From the NCBI RefSeq assembly GCF_015477605.1, contig NZ_JADLQX010000003.1, forward strand, positions 1-64,000: a stretch of DNA of 64,000 bases, written 5' to 3'. Positions 47,684-58,183 of the stretch are shown here, piece after piece. Every line of letters begins with the position of its first letter. Position 1 is the stretch's first letter. This stretch comes from Nocardia amamiensis. Lineage in GTDB: Bacteria > Actinomycetota > Actinomycetes > Mycobacteriales > Mycobacteriaceae. The position numbers and the translations under genes were made by a program. The notes under the pieces were generated by a model that saw only the letters and a program-made list of their open reading frames with translations, was not told the DNA's origin and did not search any database.

Positions 47684-48883
47684 TCATGGGGTGGCGCAGA
47701 GGAAGACCGTTGGGGTGCGGCCGATGCGAGTAATCACCAATGTGTGCGGTTGAGAGCCGCGGAGTTTGAGGCGCGAACGCAGGGCATCCGGGTCGATGTC
47801 GACGCCACGGGTGAGGATTTCGAGGGGGCCGCAGTCGCGGCGATGGAGTTCGGCGCGCAAGGGTTTCTCGCGGTAGTCCAGGCGGTCGAGGATGCGGAAG
47901 CCCCGCACGCCCTCGGGCACGGCGTCGCCGGTGAGGTAGGCGATGCGGGGATCCAGTTGCCACAGGCCGTGTTTCGCGGCGTAATGACGGACAAGACCGG
48001 CGCGCACGACGGCGCCGTCCGGGTCGATGATCCATTCCCCTGGCGCGCGCTCATCGATATCGTCGGGTTCGGTATCGGTGATGCTCCACCCGGCGCCCGT
48101 CGATGAGAGCACCGTGGCGCGACGGGTGACACTTGGTTCGGTAAGTCCTTGTGACCACAGGCAGGCCTCGCGCACCGCGCCGTCCAGGGAAACGATCTCG
48201 ATCTCACCGGGCCAGTCCAGGCGGTCGAAATCCAGGCCGGGAGCGCATTTCACGGCCAGATCGCGGCCCCGGTAGGCCGCGAGCAAGTCCGGAAGCGGCG
48301 GCTGCAACTTCGCCGGGTCGTGGGTACGCCGACCGTCCGCACGTCGCGCCGGGTCGGCGATGACCACGGTGTCACGGCTGCTCGGGCGCAGCGCGTCCGC
48401 CTTGGCCAGCAGCACATTCCGCGCCGGTGACGCATCCGATTCGCCTACCGGTAACCAGCGCTGCCCCAGATTGTGCGCGGCGATGGCGAGCCGCACGTCG
48501 TCCAGATCACTGCCGACCACAGCCGGGCACACCCGGGCCAGCTCGACGAGTTCGGCGCCTATCGAGCAGGTGAGGTCGTGCACCGCCCGCCCGGCCAGGC
48601 GCGCGGCCCGGTGTCGCGCGACGGCGGTGGGGGTCGCCTGCTGCAGGGCGTCGTCGGTGAACAACCACTCCCCCGCGTCGGCGAGCTTGGCCGTGGCGCG
48701 GCGGCGCAGCCGGACCGTCTCGACCAGAGCGGCGGCCAGGTCACCGTGGACGCGGCGCACCTGCTCGAGATCCTTCAGCAGCGATGCCGCGGTCAGTGCC
48801 AGCCGGTCCACCTCGGCCAGCGCGGCCCGGCCGGTCGCGCTGCCCAGGTACCCGACGTCATCGCGGGTAAAGCGATAGCCCAC
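47684..48883 (-). CDS. class I SAM methyltransferase, THUMP-like (Rv3037c-like)
   Basis: This 399-aa protein has a helical N-terminal part (TGRAALAEVDRLALTAASLLKDLEQ), a Rossmann-like methyltransferase core with VHDLTCSIGAELVELAR, VVGSDLDDVRLAIAAHN and VIADPARRADGRR, and a C-terminal THUMP-like domain. Rv3037c has been discussed as part of methylglucose polysaccharide synthesis. The start GTG at 48883 is my choice and not certain; upstream in-frame codons exist. Confidence 0.85.
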   Translation of the reverse strand: MGYRFTRDDVGYLGSATGRAALAEVDRLALTAASLLKDLEQVRRVHGDLAAALVETVRLRRRATAKLADAGEWLFTDDALQQATPTAVARHRAARLAGRAVHDLTCSIGAELVELARVCPAVVGSDLDDVRLAIAAHNLGQRWLPVGESDASPARNVLLAKADALRPSSRDTVVIADPARRADGRRTHDPAKLQPPLPDLLAAYRGRDLAVKCAPGLDFDRLDWPGEIEIVSLDGAVREACLWSQGLTEPSVTRRATVLSSTGAGWSITDTEPDDIDERAPGEWIIDPDGAVVRAGLVRHYAAKHGLWQLDPRIAYLTGDAVPEGVRGFRILDRLDYREKPLRAELHRRDCGPLEILTRGVDIDPDALRSRLKLRGSQPHTLVITRIGRTPTVFLCATP

Positions 48884-49103
48884 TACTGGTTCCCCACATG
48901 CCCGTGCATCGAGTCGGCCATCTCGATTCCGGCAATCGCGATGGTGCCGGTGCCGATCCCGCAAGCCATCGCCCGCTCACCGTTTCCGCCGTGTCCCGTC
49001 TCTGAATTCGGAAAGGGCGACATGGGTTCGCACCTACCCACTTCGGCAGCACCGGCCGTGCCGCCGAGATGGGCGATGCGATCGCGACAGGGATCGCGGA
49101 CCA

Positions 49104-50090
49104 CTACTTTCCGGCGGCGCTCGGCTTCACGCCGGTGATCATGGCGTTGTAGAAGAACTGGCGCGGAACCACGCGGCGCATGACGTTCTCGTCCACCCAG
49201 CTCAGCCCCAGCCACGCACGGTACATCGCCATCCGGTAGCGCCAGGTGAGCTTCTCGGCGGGCACGGCCGCCTCGAAGGTGCGCACCGGCCAGCCCCACA
49301 GGGCGGCGGCGAATTCCTCGGTCTTCGCGGACACCTCGACCGCGCCCGCCGAGCGCGCCATCGCCTCCAACCTGCTCGGGTCGAAGGTGTGCAGGTCGAC
49401 CACCGCTTCCAGGGCCGCGGCGCGCGAGGACTCGTCCAGCTCCTCCTGCGGACGCCGCCAGTCGCTCAGCATCGGCAGCTTGGTGACCGTGGTGGTGGCT
49501 TTCCAGGTGATCCGGCCCAGCCAGCGCGCGTAGAAGTTGCCGACCGTGGTCGGCTCGCCGGCGAACACGAAGCGGCCGCCCGGCTTGAGCACGCGCAGGC
49601 ACTCCTTCAGCGCCAGCTCGACGTCGGGGATGTGGTGCAGCACCGCATGGCCGACCACCAGATCGAAGGTGTCGTCCTCGTAGGGGATGGTCTCCGCGTC
49701 GGCGACCCGGCCGTCCACGTCCAGGCCGAGGTTCTGCGCGTTGCGCAGCGCGACCTTCACCATGCCCGGCGAAAGATCGGTGACCGAACCCGACTTCGCG
49801 ACGCCCGCCTGCATCAGGTTCAGCAGGAAGAAGCCCGTGCCGCAGCCCAGTTCGAGCGCCTTCTCGTAGGGCAGCGGGGCGGGACCCACCGCGGCGTCGA
49901 AGCGCCCGCGGGCGTATTCGATACAGCGCTCGTCATACGAGATGGACCATTTGTCGTCATAGGTCTCGGCTTCCCAGTCGTGGTAGAGCACCTGGGCCAG
50001 CTTCGTATCCTTGAGCGCTGCTTCGACCTCCGCCTCGGTGGCGTGCGGGTTCGGCGCGGGGTCGTCGGGACGTACCGTCATGGTCGGCAA
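49104..50090 (-). CDS. SAM-dependent methyltransferase (Rv3038c-like)
   Basis: This 328-aa protein has motif I ALELGCGTGFFLLNL, VTDLSPGM, AETIPYEDDTFDLVVGHAVLHHI and RVLKPGGRFVFAGEP. A long C-terminal helical part (KLTWRYRMAMYRAWLG) may contact a lipid or the membrane. It lies directly after the enoyl-CoA hydratase in transcription order. The order matches Rv3038c. Acceptor unknown. Confidence 0.9.
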   Translation of the reverse strand: MPTMTVRPDDPAPNPHATEAEVEAALKDTKLAQVLYHDWEAETYDDKWSISYDERCIEYARGRFDAAVGPAPLPYEKALELGCGTGFFLLNLMQAGVAKSGSVTDLSPGMVKVALRNAQNLGLDVDGRVADAETIPYEDDTFDLVVGHAVLHHIPDVELALKECLRVLKPGGRFVFAGEPTTVGNFYARWLGRITWKATTTVTKLPMLSDWRRPQEELDESSRAAALEAVVDLHTFDPSRLEAMARSAGAVEVSAKTEEFAAALWGWPVRTFEAAVPAEKLTWRYRMAMYRAWLGLSWVDENVMRRVVPRQFFYNAMITGVKPSAAGK

Positions 50091-50118
50091 GCCTACCCAA
50101 ATCCCCAGTTGACGCCTG

Positions 50119-50895
50119 CTATCGGCCCACGAATTCGGCCGACCCTGGACCGTTGGCCAGATAAGAACCTGTTCCGATCAGGCGATCTTCCGTCGTGAAC
50201 AGCGCCGACCACTCGGTCCGTGCCCGATCGAGGCCGTGCGGACCCGCTTCGAACACCGCTTTCGCGGCGGCCAGCGCCCGCGCCGGACCGTCCTCGAACT
50301 GCCGCGCCCAGCGCATCGCGGCGGTGTAGACGTCGTCCGGCGCGACGACCTCGTCGACCAAGCCGAGCGCCTTCGCCTCGTCAGGTTCGATGAAACGACC
50401 GGTGTAGACCAGGTCCTTGGCCGGGCCCGGTCCGATCAGCAGGGACAGCCGCCGGATGCCCGCGAGCGGGATGAGGCCCGCCTTGATCTGCGGCAGCCCC
50501 AGCTTGACGTTGTCACCGATGACGCGGCGGTCGGCGCCGAGGGCCAGTTCCAGCCCGCCGCCGAGGCAGTAGCCGCTGATCGCCGCCACCGTGGGCTGCG
50601 GGATCCTGGCCAGGCAGCCGAGGGCCCGCTGCAGATCGGCCGCCATGGCGCCGGCCTGATCCACCCCGAGCCCGGACAGCTCGGCCACGTCGTCGCCCGC
50701 CGAGAACACCCGCTCGTCGCCGTACACGACCACCGCGGCCACCCCCGGATCCGCGGCCACGGCGTCCGCCGCCTCGGCCAGCTCCCGCGCCAGCTGTATA
50801 TTCAGCAGGTTCATCGGCGGGCGGGCGATCCGGAGGACGGCCACGCGCCGCTCGGCGGCGCTCTCGGGCAGATCCAGGGTGACGAATTCGGCCAT
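50119..50895 (-). CDS. enoyl-CoA hydratase/isomerase (EchA17-like)
   Basis: This 258-aa crotonase-fold protein has VFSAGDDVAELSGL for the first oxyanion residue and AISGYCLGGGLELALGADRRV for the second. The position of one catalytic Glu (ELALGAD region) is present. It should hydrate or isomerise enoyl-CoA in fatty acid breakdown. The ATG at 50895 was chosen by family length. It is the counterpart of Rv3039c. Confidence 0.92.
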   Translation of the reverse strand: MAEFVTLDLPESAAERRVAVLRIARPPMNLLNIQLARELAEAADAVAADPGVAAVVVYGDERVFSAGDDVAELSGLGVDQAGAMAADLQRALGCLARIPQPTVAAISGYCLGGGLELALGADRRVIGDNVKLGLPQIKAGLIPLAGIRRLSLLIGPGPAKDLVYTGRFIEPDEAKALGLVDEVVAPDDVYTAAMRWARQFEDGPARALAAAKAVFEAGPHGLDRARTEWSALFTTEDRLIGTGSYLANGPGSAEFVGR

Positions 50896-50929
50896 GGGAG
50901 GCCACGCTACCGGGTGGCCCCGGCAATCC

Positions 50930-51766
50930 TCACGGCCGCACGGAGCCCTTGAGACGTCCGGCATCCGGGAGATCGGCGAAGTAGCGCTGATTGTCCGGAA
51001 AGGACAGCATTTGCTTGCCGTTCACGTCGGCCGGCACGGGCATGATCGGATCGATCGCGCGCCGCGCGGCCAGGATGTCGGCGGTGGAACCGAATTCGCC
51101 GAGCGCGACCAGCTGCGCCCAGGTCGGCGGCAGCAGCACGTCGGCGCCCGACCGCCAGCGGTCCAGCGCCTCGGCCGGAGTGCTCCACTGCACCTCCGCC
51201 GCCTCGGACGTGGCGCCGTCGGCCAGCTGTCCTTCCGGCAGCACCGCGACGAAGAACCGGGTGTCGTAGCGGCGCGGCTCGATCACGGGGGTGATCCAAT
51301 TCGCCCACGGTCGCAGCAGATCCGCGCGCAGCACGAGCTTCTCTTCGGCGAGGAACGTCGCCAGCGACAGCTCTCTGCGCTCCAGCATGCCGCGGGCGTC
51401 CCGGTATCCGGTGGTGTCGGAGACCACGCTGTCGCCCGTGGGACCGGCCAGCAGCACGCCGCATTCCTCGAACGTCTCGCGCACGGCCGCGCAGACCAGC
51501 GCCTTCGCCCTGGCCGTCGTGGTCGCGAATTGCTCGGCCCACCAGGCGGGCTCGGGACCGGCCCAGGCGATGTCCGCGGTGCCGTCGGACGGATCGACAC
51601 CGCCGCCGGGGAACACGGTCATGCCCGCGGCGAACGCCATGGCGCCGACCCGCCGCTGCAGGAAGATCTCAGGTCCGTCGACGCCGTCACGCACCAGCAT
51701 CACCGTCGACGCGTCCTTGGGCGACGGGGGACTTTGAGAGTCGGCCTGCACTTCTGTCTCACTCAC
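50930..51766 (-). CDS. Nudix hydrolase with spaced Nudix box (Rv3040c-like)
   Basis: This 278-aa protein has the Nudix helix RETFEECGVLL, but about 36 residues lie between the GGGVDPSD part and the helix, as in some CoA-active (NUDT7/19-like) members. The N-terminus reads VMLVRDGVDGPEIFLQRR. GTG at 51766 was chosen after aaggtgcaggg. It would cleave a nucleoside diphosphate-linked substrate, possibly a CoA ester, in line with the adjacent enoyl-CoA hydratase gene. It matches Rv3040c. Confidence 0.88.
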   Translation of the reverse strand: MSETEVQADSQSPPSPKDASTVMLVRDGVDGPEIFLQRRVGAMAFAAGMTVFPGGGVDPSDGTADIAWAGPEPAWWAEQFATTTARAKALVCAAVRETFEECGVLLAGPTGDSVVSDTTGYRDARGMLERRELSLATFLAEEKLVLRADLLRPWANWITPVIEPRRYDTRFFVAVLPEGQLADGATSEAAEVQWSTPAEALDRWRSGADVLLPPTWAQLVALGEFGSTADILAARRAIDPIMPVPADVNGKQMLSFPDNQRYFADLPDAGRLKGSVRP

Positions 51767-51881
51767 ACCCTGCACCTTAATGGGCGCAGTCGGACGTAGT
51801 CCGTCGTCAGCCGCGCACGGCCGGAGCGAAGGCGAGGGTACGCATAGCACGCCCTTGGTGAGCGCCGTCACGACGTCCGCG

Positions 51882-52715
51882 TCAGCGGGTGCGGTGCTTG
51901 CCTGCGCGGCGTGCGCGACGTGCGAAGTAGCGGCCGTCCACCCGGTCCAGCGCGATCGATTGCCGGAAGGCGTCGCTGAGGTTCTCCGCGGTGAGCACGT
52001 CCGACAGCAGCCCCTGCGCGACCACCGCGCCCTCGTTGAGCAGCAAGCCGTGGGTGAATCCGGGCGGGATCTCCTCCACATGGTGGGTGACCAGCACGAT
52101 CGCGGGCGCGTCCGGGTCGGCGGCGAGGTCGCCGAGCCGCTCCACCAGCTCCTCCCGGCCGCCCAGGTCCAGGCCCGCGGCGGGCTCGTCGAGCAGCAGC
52201 AGTTCGGGATCGGTCATCAGCGCGCGAGCGATGAGCACCCGCTTGCGCTCGCCCTCCGACAGCGTCCCGTAGGTGCGGTCGGAGAGATGTTCGGCGCCCA
52301 GGCTTTCCAGCATGTCGATGGCGCGGTCGGTGTCCAGGTCGTCGTAGCGCTCCCGCCAGCGGCCGAGCACCGCGTATCCGGCGGACACGACCAGGTCGCT
52401 GACCTTCTCGTCGAGCGGGACCCGGCTGGCCACCGCGGCCGAGGAGAGGCCGATGCGCGGACGCAACTCGCTGACGTCGACCTTGCCGATCCGTTCCCCG
52501 AGTAGATGGGCGATGCCCGCGGTGGGATGCATCTCGGCGGCGGCCATCCGCAGCAGCGAGGTCTTCCCCGCGCCGTTGGGGCCGAGGACCACCCAGCGTT
52601 CGTCGAGCTCGACCTGCCAGGAGACCGGGCCGACGAGGGTATGGCCCGAACGACGGACGGTCACGTCGGTGAAATCGATGAGCAGATCGGGATCCGGTTG
52701 CGGCACGCGCTCCAT
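51882..52715 (-). CDS. ABC-type ATPase (Rv3041c-like)
   Basis: This 277-aa protein has Walker A LGPNGAGKTSLLRM, Q-loop region IGLSSAAVASR, the signature LSEGERKRVLIARAL, Walker B ELLLLDEPAAGLDLGG and the H-loop VTHHVEEI. No permease gene is next to it, so it may work with one encoded elsewhere or be a non-transport ATPase. It is the counterpart of Rv3041c. Confidence 0.92.
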   Translation of the reverse strand: MERVPQPDPDLLIDFTDVTVRRSGHTLVGPVSWQVELDERWVVLGPNGAGKTSLLRMAAAEMHPTAGIAHLLGERIGKVDVSELRPRIGLSSAAVASRVPLDEKVSDLVVSAGYAVLGRWRERYDDLDTDRAIDMLESLGAEHLSDRTYGTLSEGERKRVLIARALMTDPELLLLDEPAAGLDLGGREELVERLGDLAADPDAPAIVLVTHHVEEIPPGFTHGLLLNEGAVVAQGLLSDVLTAENLSDAFRQSIALDRVDGRYFARRARRAGKHRTR

Positions 52716-52846
52716 CTTGGCCCACCGTCGGGGGCACTTGCCAACGCGGGGAGGAAAACGGTCCAGTCGGTCTGGTCGACGCCCCCGCCGTGGTCACGAG
52801 GCCGATGCCGCCGCCCGCCGCAATTGCGACGGTGTCGCCCGGCCGG

Positions 52847-52912
52847 TCACCGCGATTGGGCGGGCACCGCGACCGGCCTTGTCGAGCCGGCATCAATTCC
52901 GGGAACCCCCGC
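52847..52912 (-). pseudogene. degenerate copy of the PTH2 gene 3' end (tail copy B)
   Basis: On the minus strand the last 21 codons read AGVPGIDAGSTRPVAVPAQSR plus stop, closely matching the true end AGFTEVAPGSMTVIAVPAQSW. At DNA level 52847-52870 matches 53214-53237 with two differences, including the stop codon. No start or catalytic part is attached. Confidence 0.75.
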
Positions 52913-53107
52913 ACAGTGCCACCGCGCGGGGCCAGGAGTCACCCTGATCGACATCCTGCCTACGGCGTCGGTTGTCCCGCGGCCCGTGACCCCCGGGCGG
53001 AGCCAATGGAGAACGCCGCGCTGCCGGGCACAACGTGGCGATGATGGTGGCGATCGCTCGGGTGTTGGACGTGGAGTGGTCTGGCGGGCATCGCGTCGAG
53101 CGAGCAT

Positions 53108-53149
53108 CGGGATCACAGTCGTATAGCCCGGTGTCACCGCGGTGATCCC
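53108..53149 (-). pseudogene. degenerate copy of the PTH2 gene 3' end (tail copy A)
   Basis: GITAVTPGYTTVIP on the minus strand matches GFTEVAPGSMTVIA near the end of the intact gene. It has lost its frame to both sides and has no stop in the expected place. Confidence 0.65.
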
Positions 53150-53213
53150 GGTCCACCTCAACCGTGTTGCGCGGAGCCGCGTGGTCGATACCGCGCCAAC
53201 GGGTTCCCGCGGC

Positions 53214-54017
53214 TCACCAAGATTGGGCGGGCACCGCAATCACCGTCATCGAACCCGGCGCCACCTCCGTGAATCCCGCGTCCCGCACCGCGACCGCGGT
53301 GCCCTCGGCCACCTGGGTGGACAGGGACGCCCAGCGGTGCGGATCGGCTTCGCGTACCGCGCAGCGGAAGCCGAGTTCCGCCCAGCGCAGCGCGTGCTCG
53401 ACCGGTAGCGCACCGGCCAGCAGCATGCTCGCGTGGCCGACCTGGGCGGCCGCTTTGCCGAGCGTCATTCCGAGCGCGGCGTTCACCCACAGCACTGGCA
53501 GCTCCGGGGCGGGCGGGCCGGGGTCGTCGTGGTCGAGATCGGTCCCGCCGATCTGCAAGCGCTTGATCACCGGATCGACCTCGCCCACCGGTCCGGGTAC
53601 CAGTGCCCGCGCTTGCGCGCCGTCGATCTCGACGGTGACGCCGTCCACCGCGCAGGTCGCGCGCCATTGGGCACCGCGAGCGCGCCGAGCCAGCTTGCGG
53701 ATGCGCGACCGCTTCCACGCCAGATAGCGCGTTTCCCACTCGCCGCCCGGACCGACCCGCGCGTCCAGGCACAGTGCCACCGCGGCGGCGGCCGCCGCGG
53801 CGAGCAGAGTGCTGCGCGGCGGCGAATCGGTCTTGGGCAGGTGCAGAACGATCTGCATCGCCTGCACCATGGCCGGGTCGTCCGGATCGCCTGTGCCGCC
53901 GTACCCACCGGCCAGCTCGGCATGCCGCATGCGGAATCCCGCGATGTCCGATGCCATTGGCGCCGTGCCGGTATCGCCACCGCGGACCTCGGACCCGCAA
54001 TTCGGGATACCCGTCAT
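53214..54017 (-). CDS. PTH2-type peptidyl-tRNA hydrolase-like protein
   Basis: This 267-aa protein has a C-terminal domain with the PTH2 features: VLWVNAALGMTLGKAAAQVGHASML (Lys, Gln and His on the first helix) and WASLSTQVAEGTAVAVRDAGF toward the end. It should release peptides from peptidyl-tRNA or act on a similar ester. The N-terminal 140 residues have no clear fold and include a basic patch. The ATG overlaps the stop of the chagasin-type gene (TGATG), so the two are coupled. Confidence 0.8.
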   Translation of the reverse strand: MTGIPNCGSEVRGGDTGTAPMASDIAGFRMRHAELAGGYGGTGDPDDPAMVQAMQIVLHLPKTDSPPRSTLLAAAAAAAVALCLDARVGPGGEWETRYLAWKRSRIRKLARRARGAQWRATCAVDGVTVEIDGAQARALVPGPVGEVDPVIKRLQIGGTDLDHDDPGPPAPELPVLWVNAALGMTLGKAAAQVGHASMLLAGALPVEHALRWAELGFRCAVREADPHRWASLSTQVAEGTAVAVRDAGFTEVAPGSMTVIAVPAQSW

Positions 54018-54442
54018 CACTCCACCTCGAGCGTCAGCGTAAACGTTGCGGCCGGTGCCGAGCCGTGCTCCCACGGACGCATGTACTCCATCCGCAGCGA
54101 CGTCACGCCCGCCGCCGCGCCCACGAAGCTCCACACCGAAGTGCCACCAGCACCCGGTGCGACGGGCACGGCCGGATCGGGCTCGAAATCCGCCGCGCCG
54201 TCCTGCTTTGCGACGGACGCGTCCAAGTCCGCGATGCTCCAGGAATATCCGGTCGACGGGTTGGACGGCAGGGCGACCACGAGGCGCTGTCCGACACGCA
54301 ATCGCCGCTCCTGCCCGTTGTCGGTCTCGACAACGCGCACAACAGGATTCGCAAAGTCGGAGTGGGTCGCATCGGACACGTCGTTGCCACCGCACCCCGC
54401 CACCGCCAATCCGAGAAGCAGCACCAGCGGGGACTTCCGCAC
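54017..54442 (-). CDS. chagasin-type (I42) cysteine protease inhibitor lipoprotein
   Basis: This 141-aa protein begins with a lipoprotein signal (SPLVLLLGLAVAGC). The mature domain carries the three loops of I42 inhibitors: NPSTGYSW, GGTSVWSF and RPWE. Such proteins block papain-like cysteine proteases. GTG at 54442 follows ggagg by four bases and gives a standard signal peptide; upstream ATG starts do not. It is coupled to the PTH2-type gene, an odd partner for a surface inhibitor. Confidence 0.88.
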   Translation of the reverse strand: MRKSPLVLLLGLAVAGCGGNDVSDATHSDFANPVVRVVETDNGQERRLRVGQRLVVALPSNPSTGYSWSIADLDASVAKQDGAADFEPDPAVPVAPGAGGTSVWSFVGAAAGVTSLRMEYMRPWEHGSAPAATFTLTLEVE

Positions 54443-54815
54443 CCATCCTCCGATCGTCTGATGGTCAACTCGCAGCGAGCCTACCGAGCGGCGTTCTCCG
54501 GCGTCGGCAAGCGGTGGGCTACCCGGGACGCTTCGGTGGCAGCGGACGTACACGCCGCGACCTCAGGGGCGAGCCAAGTCTGCGAAGCCCGCTCGGCGCC
54601 GCGCCGGTCGCCCGCGGCACAGCATCCCGGGCCCGCGGGCCTCTCGTCCGCGCACGCAGCGACCTCAGGGACATCCGAGTGACGAAGCCTGTTCCGCGCG
54701 CCGGCCGCCCGCGACACACAGCACAGCTTCCGGCCGTTGACTTTCGTCGGCGAGGTCGACACAGCCGTGCGCCATGCCCACCGTCCGGCTACCCCTCGGA
54801 CCAGGCCCGAACTGC
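54443..54815. other. 373-bp spacer between the inhibitor gene and serB
   Basis: This spacer contains the degenerate direct repeat at 54554-54724 and probably the promoter of the inhibitor-PTH2 operon near 54450-54520. No gene is convincing. Confidence 0.5.
54554..54724. repeat. degenerate direct repeat, two copies of about 70 bp
   Basis: The copies at 54554-54624 and 54656-54724 share GCGACCTCAGGG, CGAAGCC and GCCGG(T/C)CGCCCGCG in the same order. A related piece, GCGAAGCCTGTTCC, occurs at about 46237-46250. It is probably a dispersed nocardial intergenic element. Confidence 0.6.
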
Positions 54816-56153
<1,338 letters not shown>

Positions 56154-56204
56154 CCCGTCGCAGTGAATCCTACGGCGCGGCCGGACGAACTCCGGCTATA
56201 ACTT

Positions 56205-57944
56205 CTACTTCGCGCCGACCGTTTCGTGGACCTCGACGGCGTGCTTGCCCGAGCCCCAGCCGACGTGCGCCTCGGCGCGCATGCGCTCGACCATGTGCGG
56301 GTAGTGCAGCTCGAAGGCGGGCCGCTCGGAGCGGATGCGCGGCAGTTCGTAGAAGTTGTGCCGCGGCGGCGGGCAGGTGGTGGCCCACTCCAGCGAGTTG
56401 CCGTAACCCCACGGATCGTCCACGGTGACGACTTCGCCGTAGCGGTAGCTCTTGAAGACGTTCCACAGGAACGGCAGCATCGAGGCGCCGAGCACGAAGG
56501 CGCCGATCGTGGAGATCGTGTTCAGCGTGGTGAAGCCGTCGCTGGGGAGGTAGTCGGCGTAGCGGCGCGGCATGCCCTCGGCGCCGAGCCAGTGCTGCAC
56601 CAGGAAGGTGGTGTGGAAGCCGATGAAGGTGGTCCAGAAGTGCCACTTGGCCAGGCGCTCGTCGAGCATGCGTCCGGTCATCTTGGGGAACCAGAAATAG
56701 ATGCCCGCGTAGGTGGCGAACACGATGGTGCCGAAGAGCACGTAGTGGAAGTGCGCCACGACGAAGTAGGAGTCGGTGACGTGGAAGTCCAGCGGCGGGC
56801 TGGCCAGGATGACACCGGACAGACCACCGAAGAGGAAGGTGACGATGAAGCCGATGGAGAACAGCATCGGCGACTCGAAGGTCAGCTGACCGCGCCACAT
56901 GGTGCCGATCCAGTTGAAGAACTTCACGCCGGTCGGCACCGCGATGAGGAAGGTCATGAACGAGAAGTACGGCAGCAGCACCGCGCCGGTGGCGTACATG
57001 TGGTGCGCCCACACCGCGATGGACAGGGCCGCGATGCCCAGGGTGGCGTAGACCAGGGTGGTGTAGCCGAAGATCGGCTTGCGGCTGAATACCGGGAAGA
57101 TCTCCGAGACGATGCCGAAGAACGGCAGCGCGATGATGTACACCTCGGGGTGGCCGAAGAACCAGAACAGGTGCTGGTAGAGCAGGATGCCGCCGGTGGC
57201 CGGGTCGTAGATGTGGCCGCCCAGGTGGCGGTCGTAGGCCAGGCCGAACAGCGCGGCAGTGAGCAGCGGGAAGGCGAGCAGCACGAGGACGCTGGTGACG
57301 GCGATGTTCCAGGTGAAGATCGGCATCCGGAACATGGTCATGCCGGGCGCGCGCAGGCAGACGACGGTGGTCAGCATGTTGACGCCACCGAGGATGGTGC
57401 CCAGGCCGGAGACCGCCAGACCCAGGATCCACAGGTCGGTGCCGACGCCGGGCGAGTGCAGGATGTCGGTCAGCGGCACGTACGCCGTCCAGCCGAAGTC
57501 CGCGGCGCCACCCGGGGTGATGAAGCCCGCGGTCGCCATGCTGGCGCCGAACGCGTACAGCCAGTAGCTGAAGGCGTTCAGTCGCGGGAAGGCGACGTCG
57601 GGCGCGCCGATCTGCAGCGGCAGGATGATGTTGGCGAAGCCGAACACGATCGCGGTCGCGTAGAACAGCAGCATGATCGTGCCGTGCATGGTGAACAGCT
57701 GGTTGAACTGCTCGGGCGAGAGGAACTGCAGGCCGGGACGCGCCAGCTCACCGCGCATCAGCAGGGCCATCAGGCCACCGATGAGGAAGAAGGCCATCGA
57801 CGTGGTCAGGTACATGACACCGAGGACCTTGGGGTCCGTGGTGGTGACCATCTTGTAGATGAACGAGCCCTTTGGCCCGGTCCGTGCCGGATAAGGCCGA
57901 GTCGCTTCCAACTGAGGGACTGGCTGGGGCTCTACGGCAGTCAC
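56205..57944 (-). CDS. ctaD: cytochrome c oxidase subunit I
   Basis: This 579-aa membrane protein is the haem-copper core of cytochrome aa3 oxidase. It has about twelve membrane helices and the metal ligands in [14 protein letters not shown], and [12 protein letters not shown], among others. Start GTG at 57944 follows aggagg by four bases. It receives electrons from the bc complex and reduces oxygen. It matches Rv3043c. The last residues are hydrophilic ([17 protein letters not shown]). Confidence 0.97.
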   Translation of the reverse strand: MTAVEPQPVPQLEATRPYPARTGPKGSFIYKMVTTTDPKVLGVMYLTTSMAFFLIGGLMALLMRGELARPGLQFLSPEQFNQLFTMHGTIMLLFYATAIVFGFANIILPLQIGAPDVAFPRLNAFSYWLYAFGASMATAGFITPGGAADFGWTAYVPLTDILHSPGVGTDLWILGLAVSGLGTILGGVNMLTTVVCLRAPGMTMFRMPIFTWNIAVTSVLVLLAFPLLTAALFGLAYDRHLGGHIYDPATGGILLYQHLFWFFGHPEVYIIALPFFGIVSEIFPVFSRKPIFGYTTLVYATLGIAALSIAVWAHHMYATGAVLLPYFSFMTFLIAVPTGVKFFNWIGTMWRGQLTFESPMLFSIGFIVTFLFGGLSGVILASPPLDFHVTDSYFVVAHFHYVLFGTIVFATYAGIYFWFPKMTGRMLDERLAKWHFWTTFIGFHTTFLVQHWLGAEGMPRRYADYLPSDGFTTLNTISTIGAFVLGASMLPFLWNVFKSYRYGEVVTVDDPWGYGNSLEWATTCPPPRHNFYELPRIRSERPAFELHYPHMVERMRAEAHVGWGSGKHAVEVHETVGAK

Positions 57945-58183
57945 TGATCCTCCTGAAAGGTGCCTTTAGGTCGCTCCGCAGGCTCCGCTGATCGCATCGA
58001 TCCCGATGCGGGACAGACGACAGTTCGCTTGCGCTCATCGAATCGTAAACGGTGCCTATCGCGCGGGCCGAACGGGTCCTACTCTCTGTCGTATTTCCAC
58101 GGTGCGCCCGCGTACCGATGAGAACTACGGGCCGCTGCCGTCTCTACCGGTGACAGACCTTCACCGCAGCCAGGAGACCAGCG

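Larger units (their letters stand above)
52716..53213. other. 498-bp spacer with decayed copies of the PTH2 tail
   Basis: The region between the ABC ATPase and the PTH2-type gene contains at least two damaged copies of the 3' end of that gene (listed separately). No intact frame is convincing, and no RNA gene was recognised. Confidence 0.6.
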
